Assembly (NCBI GenBank): GCA_003508835.1
Contig: PUFA01000027.1
Coordinates: 1,426,001 to 1,490,000 of the forward strand
Reading direction: 5' to 3'
Length of the DNA stretch: 64,000 nucleotides
DNA from: Eonycteris spelaea
Lineage: Eukaryota > Chordata > Mammalia > Chiroptera > Pteropodidae
Part shown: positions 58,861 through 64,000 of the stretch, one piece after another
Numbering within the stretch: position 1 is the first letter of the stretch
How the letters are laid out: each line of letters starts with the position of its first letter
The notes under the pieces: generated by a model
Told to the model about the DNA's origin: nothing
The model's database searches: none
Seen by the model: only the letters and a program-made list of their open reading frames with translations
Made by a program: the position numbers and the translations under genes

Positions 58861-60075
58861 TGCTACTTCACCATTGAATAGTACACAACTCACTTCTCTA
58901 CGAGATGTGATTTATGTATTAGGGAGTATATCTCAACATTAAGCAATCCAAATCTCTTTAATTACACTTGTCATTAAAAGGAAGAAAAAGTTATTCTCCA
59001 GCTTCTTTTTAACATAAGAAGAAATGTGAGGTTATTCAAGTTAATTTTTTTCCCTTACCAAATGTAGTTTTGCAATTTCTGTAGAAAATCAAAGTATCTG
59101 TTTGTAATCATCTACTATTCACAGCCTAGAAAAAACTTTAATAAGAAAATGCAAAAAGTAATTACAATTGTATGCTAACTAGTATTTTTTAACTTCCTTC
59201 TTTCTATATACCTTTATTCTAAAAGTAATAGACCTAGAACCCTGTAAAATTTAAACTGATCTACTGGCTCACTCTGTGTTGAAGAAAGTATCACTTTTCC
59301 CTGAACTTAGCATTTCCTGCTCTTGACTTCTCTAAGAAACGAAGAATGTTTGCAGAGTTTGATCTATAAGTTTCACAGTGAACAAGTACTGTTCATACAA
59401 GTCTCTGTGGTCTAGGTAGTGATTAATTTCTAGGTAAGAATGGAAACATGGCAGGTAGAGGAAGCCACACAAGTTATTTCTTGTTCACAATAAATAATTA
59501 TTGTGATTAAACAAGAAGCACCACAGTCTGACACAAATTAATTTCTGCTTTTTATTCCCAAGGATGGAAAAATTGACCACTTATATGATTAGGTAATTGC
59601 AAAAAAAAAAAAAAAAGTGATTTTCAAGTTCTCTTTACAAACCAATGGGTCCAACCTCAAATAGAGGGATACTATAATACAAGCATATGATGAAGTTTGA
59701 AATGAGATTGCTTCTTTGAAATTCATTTATTTGTTCTTTCAAAGGATAGTTATTAGTTGTCAATAATTTAAAAGGCACTTTTTAAAGTGCTAAGCATTGA
59801 AACCTACAGGGGGAAAAATTAAAATTAAAAAGTGTCACTAAATCCATCTGAAATTACTAAAATCTCAGAGAAGGTGGATGGGCTGTAGAGAATAAAGTCT
59901 GGGCACTACTGGCCTGACTGACCTTAATAGATTTTTATATTTTGTTTCATTGTAAACCAGTTAACTTATATACTTAAAAGTCTGATAGGAATTTATATTT
60001 GGAAAAAATAATTTACTAATCAATAATTTGTATATTTAATTGTTTGATGAAGTAGCTTGGACCATAGATAAAGAC
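58861..60075. other. repeat-poor sequence, candidate conserved non-coding DNA
   Basis: The 58900-59190 part especially shows balanced AT-rich sequence without repeats. A single A-run lies at 59600-59615. No open frames of interest. Confidence 0.35.
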
Positions 60076-60079
60076 AGAG

Positions 60080-60200
60080 TAACTGGAACTCCTACACTGC
60101 TAGTGGGAATGCAAATTGTTGGCACCTTTTAGAAAACAAATGGTAATTATTATGCAAAATGAAACATAAATACATTTACAACCTCATTGTAGCAGAACCC
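60080..60200 (+). mobile_element. short L1 3' region fragment
   Basis: 'ctacactgctagtgggaatg' followed by 'caaattgttggcacctttta' matches the L1 3' region over about 120 bases only. Confidence 0.6.
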
Positions 60201-60249
60201 ACTAATAGAACCACTACAGATACATGCTCTCTTTCCATAGTGTAAGGTT

Positions 60250-60500
60250 GTTGGACTAGAGACTAGAATTTCCTAGCTTTCTTACATCTAATTTAGATCT
60301 TGTGATTAGTTTTGACCAATATAATGTGAGCAGAAGCTATGAGTGTCATTTCCAAGCCAAAGTGGCGATCCATTATCTTCCTCATGATCCTTTCTGAGAC
60401 CTCTCTAAAGCCAAGTGTTGAGGGTTGTGGCAACACCACTTGTGGCAATCTTCTAAAGAATCAAAAACACAGACTAATGGGTAATTATATCAGGGACCAT
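60250..60500 (+). mobile_element. LTR-like element (MaLR class), truncated
   Basis: 'gatcttgtgattagttttga', 'ccaatataatgtgagcagaa' and 'gctatgagtgtcatttcc' match the 5' part of the class seen at 26440, 27322 and 29085. The frame 60339-60533 is not a gene. Confidence 0.5.
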
Positions 60501-60539
60501 GTCAAGGCCGTCTGTCAGATCAAGAGTAGGTGAATGAGA

Positions 60540-62260
60540 CTAATCAACCAGATAAGATTGAATAGACTCATTTCTCCCTTCTCCTCTATGGGAAGCACAA
60601 ATACAATCCCCAGAAATAACATGAGACAACTAAAAGAAAACTGAAAGGGGATAAGAAGGTGAACAGGTTTGGGAAGCCAGGACTAAACCACATGGAGTCT
60701 CATGTCCTTTCCGCCACAAAGACAAACCAGACCCATTATTTCCTGACTCCAACCTAGCAACAGAAGGTAACCCAGGTAGATTCATTTCTCTATGGGATTT
60801 AATGGAAATAACTTTGACATCAGATAAGTCTGACACCACCAACAAGGTAAATTGATCGGCTAACTATGAGTGACTTCTAGAAAAATTAGAGACTTGAAAA
60901 ATATTATAACAGAAACGAATAACTGAATGGACTCAGTAGTCTAGTGGAGATCACAGAGCATAGACTCAGTAAACTTGAGAATAAATTAATAGAATTTACC
61001 TAATCAGAAAAACAGAGAGAAAAATAAGTGAAGAAGCAGAAGCAGAGCAAAAGAAGAAGCAGAAAGAAAGGCGGAAAGAGAAGAAGGAGAAGAAAGAGAG
61101 CCTCAGAGATGTAGGTCCAAAACAAAGAAAACATTTGAAAACAATCAGGAAAAAAAAAAAAAAAAGAAATATTGCCGTAGGGAATATCAATTTGTGCGAC
61201 AGAGAATTTCTTGGCTAAAACCATGGAGACCAGAAGGAAGTCAGGCATTGTTCAAGTGCTGAAAGAAAATGACTTTCAACTGGAAATTCCACATCCAGCA
61301 AAATTATCCTTTAGGAATTAAAGAGAAATAAAGACATCTCAGATGAAGGAATGTTAAAAGAATTCTTTGCTAGCAGAACTACCCTTCAAGACTGGCTAAA
61401 AAGCAAGTACTTTAGATGTAAAGGAAATTATTTTTTTAAAAAAGAGAGAATAAATAAAGGTATATATAATAGACTAACTATCCTTTTTCTCATCAGTTTT
61501 GTAAATCATATTTGATGATTGAAGCAAAATTTATAATACCATCTGATACACAAGACAATTATGTTTAAAAGTGGGAGGTAAAGACACTTAATTGGAAATT
61601 AGCATTCCACATATTGCTTGAAGTGGTAAAATGTTCATGCCAGTAGACTGTTGTCACATGTGTATATTGTAATACTCAAAGCAACGATCATGAAAGTTAG
61701 ACAAAAAGATACACTCAAAAACATCTTAAATAAATCAAGATGGAATACTAAAAAGTGTTGAATATCCCACAGAAAGTAAGAAAAAAAGAAATAAACAAAA
61801 ACAAGAAGAAACAAACAAAGCAAACAATAAAATGACAGATTGGTTGTAACATGCCAATACCTTAAATGTAAATAGTCTAAATACACTGAGTAAAAGACAG
61901 TGTGGATTTTTAAAAATGACCCAACTATATACAGTTTACAAAAAACTCAAACTTCAAATTCAATGACATAGGTAAGTTGAAAGTAAAAAGATAAATCACT
62001 GAAACATTATTATTTTTTATATAAAAGGATCAATTTACCAGATATACGTAATGATGTCTCCTGTGTGCACACCAAATAAAAAAGTCTCAAAATAACTGGA
62101 GCAAAAACAGGTGGACTGAAAAAAGAAACAGAAAAAATAGCAATCATAGTTGGAGAACATTCACCAAGATACCATATCCTGACCCATGAGAAGAACATCG
62201 GTAAATTCAGAATAACTGAAATCATATCTATTTAATTTTATTATAGAAATTCTGATCCAA
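60540..62260 (+). mobile_element. L1M 5' region, ORF1 and ORF2 start
   Basis: 'gaatggactcagtagtctag', 'accatggagaccagaaggaa', 'ttgttcaagtgctgaaagaa', 'ccacatccagcaaaattatc' and 'gcagaactacccttcaagac' run through ORF1. The inter-ORF region follows, then the ORF2 start ('gtaaatagtctaaatacact', 'gacccaactatatacagttt'). The copy stops within the endonuclease part. Many frame breaks. The minus-strand frames in 60630-62225 are antisense shadows. Confidence 0.82.
61010..61105 (+). repeat. GAA/GCA-rich polypurine tract
   Basis: Nearly pure purine on the plus strand for about 95 bases, built from irregular AGAAGCAGAAG-type units. It lies where coiled-coil ORF1 sequence would be expected and yields the phenylalanine-rich minus-strand frames 60996-61190 and 61000-61248. 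Confidence 0.85.
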
Positions 62261-62264
62261 TTGA

Positions 62265-62625
62265 ATTGGCTTAATAAATCCTATTATAGCTTTTTTCCAG
62301 ATGGTCACAAAACTATCCATGAAGATATAGAAAAATAAAACTAATGATGCTGAAAACTACATTTGCTAGAAAACCTGTTTTTAGGGTCTGAAAGACATTT
62401 GCACTAAAAGAACTGGATTAAAAAACAAACTCACCACCCCACTGTGCAACCATGCTAGAAAAAAAGTCCCCTTTCTGAATAAAAGATCTTATTTTCTTTC
62501 CTAGCTTAGAAAAAAAAAAAACAACAAACGTTTTTTGGCTAAACCACCACAAAAACTTGTCAACCATCCACATATTTTGTGAGCACTAATTTTTGAGATA
62601 AGCCAAAATATTTTACTTCACTCCT
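62265..62625. other. unassigned sequence
   Basis: AT-rich spacer with an A-run at 62509-62521. No gene seen. Confidence 0.3.
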
Positions 62626-62626
62626 A

Positions 62627-63118
62627 TGTTAGTTATCTATAGCTTCATAACAAATTATCCAAAGTTGAGCAGCTTGAAACAATCATTTCATATCTCATGC
62701 AGTTTCTGAGTGTCCGGGAATCTGAGAGCAGCTCATCTGGGTGTTTTTGGCTCTGTATATCTCATAAGATTCCAGTCAGGTCGGCAGCCAGGGAATCTGT
62801 CACCTCAAAGCTTGACTGGTGCTGGAGAATTCACTTCTATGCTCACTTGTGTTGTTGTTGACAGGCTTCTATTCCTTACCAGATGGTTCTCTCCGTGAGC
62901 TACCGAGTGTCTGTAAGAACTGGAAACTGGTCTCGCCCAATTGAATGACTAACCCAGTAAAGAGAAAGAAAAGAGTGAGAGAACTCACAGATAGAATCTT
63001 TTGTTACCCCAGAAGTTACATCCCATCATTTCTGTCGTAATATCAAGACCGATGCAGTGTGGGAAAGGTCAAGGGGGTAATATCAGGAAACAGGGAGTAC
63101 TGGGGCTGGCTACCGCCA
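62627..63118 (-). mobile_element. MLT1-type (MaLR) LTR, antisense
   Basis: 'tgttagttatctatagcttc', 'aaagcttgactggtgctgga', 'accccagaagttacatccca' and the end 'ggggctggctaccgcca' are the antisense MLT1 LTR in order, parallel to the copy at 1138-1658. Length about 490 bases. The frame 62710-62898 is not a gene. Confidence 0.75.
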
Positions 63119-64000
63119 AAGCAGGATATCACAATCTCGTCGGTAGCATTCTTTCTATATGTGTAGCCCATTAGTGCTTGTGACAGCCAACAAACAATGC
63201 AGAAAGAAATAGGGAAGACAGAAGAGGGATGGCCATAGAATATCGCACCTAGGACGTTATGGTTTTTCAATAATGCTATTGACAAGCCTGAGAGTGAAAG
63301 AAACACACTGCATAAGGTTTTCTGATTTGTCTTTTTTTTCCCCCAGGTCACAATGTCAGAAAGCATCTTAAAGTGGGAACATAAGAATGCCTTATATCAA
63401 TCTAGCAAATCTGCGTCACTTTATTATCTGCTAATCTCTAATGATTGTTCTCTGTATGTAGACCCATCTCTAGCTGCATTTCTGAGGTTGTGATCTGGTC
63501 AGTAAAGAGAGTGGCGATAAATAGGACCAAGGGAGATCTATATACAATATCTTAATGGGTTGTATTGATTTCTTCTCATACTAAAGGTCAAAGTATAAAA
63601 CTAGCACATGGGATCTATGAAACCACACTGTAAATTCATGTAAGGAATGTATTTTTTAAAACTCAAAGTAAAAGCAAATAGCAAAAAATGATTTCCCACA
63701 GGAAAAAAAAATTTATAATATAGAATGCCAATACATAGCTCTTCTGAAAAAAAGAAGAAATGTAAATAGATTGCACAAAGCATAATGAGAAGAATCCAAT
63801 TAGAAGAGAGAGATAAGAGGCAAGATAAGTTAAGATTATTAAGAAAATTAAAAATGAAATATCAGAATTTTGGTGAAAACTGGAGGAAGAGAAAAGTAGA
63901 ATGGAAACGGACAAAATAAGATGAATAGAGGATGAGCTATATAAGCCTTTCCTAGATGACAAGTAAAAAAAGAAATAAAGAAAACAGAGAGCAAATAGAC
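63119..64000. other. unassigned A-rich end of window
   Basis: No recognised repeat or gene. The minus-strand frames 63043-63366, 63601-63783 and 63663-63962 are rich in F, L, S and I, as expected from the complement of A-rich DNA. Confidence 0.35.

Overview
The window looks like non-coding, AT-rich mammalian nuclear DNA, and I found no intact protein-coding gene in it. Two insertions are 5S rRNA-derived SINEs (29501-29724 on the plus strand, 43160-43382 on the minus strand): a 5S-like head of about 119 bases with recognisable A and C boxes, a shared unrelated body and an A-rich tail. From memory this matches the MEG-R type SINEs of fruit bats (Pteropodidae). The L1 3' ends also look bat-like, so a megabat is my best guess. 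All families were recognised by eye; no database search was possible. L1 copies look old and broken, which fits the reported loss of L1 activity in megabats.

Layout. 1-5100: possible antisense L1, a minus-strand MLT1-type LTR, an L1 nested inside another L1, an LTR-like element and an L2 piece. 7900-12840: two MIRs back to back, a long L1M copy (5' region and ORF1), MER5-type hAT elements and an L1 3' end. 13-20 kb: L2, L1 and MaLR-like LTR pieces. 20.5-23 kb: two related blocks of unknown type flank an L1 insertion with target-site duplications. 24.6-29.7 kb: a run of LTR-like elements, one of which splits an L2, ending in the plus-strand 5S SINE. 30-31.4 kb: repeat-poor sequence that could be conserved non-coding DNA. 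33.5-37.4 kb: L1 ORF2 pieces, an antisense L2 and a Tigger2/MER8-like transposon. 38.3-43.4 kb: an internally deleted HAL1-like L1, two minus-strand L1s, a Tigger-like element and the minus-strand 5S SINE. 43.4-54.5 kb: mostly unassigned, with a minus-strand solo LTR bearing a 4-base duplication and a 30-base motif present twice. 54.5-57.3 kb: an L1M broken by a solo LTR and by a second short L1. 57.6-58.9 kb: an unidentified GC-richer block. 60-63.1 kb: another L1M and an MLT1-type LTR.

No genes can be shown to work together. The window behaves like an intergenic desert or a very large intron. What it records is a layered history of retroposon, LTR and DNA-transposon insertions. The longest open frames lie in, or antisense to, repeats or lack any recognisable domain.
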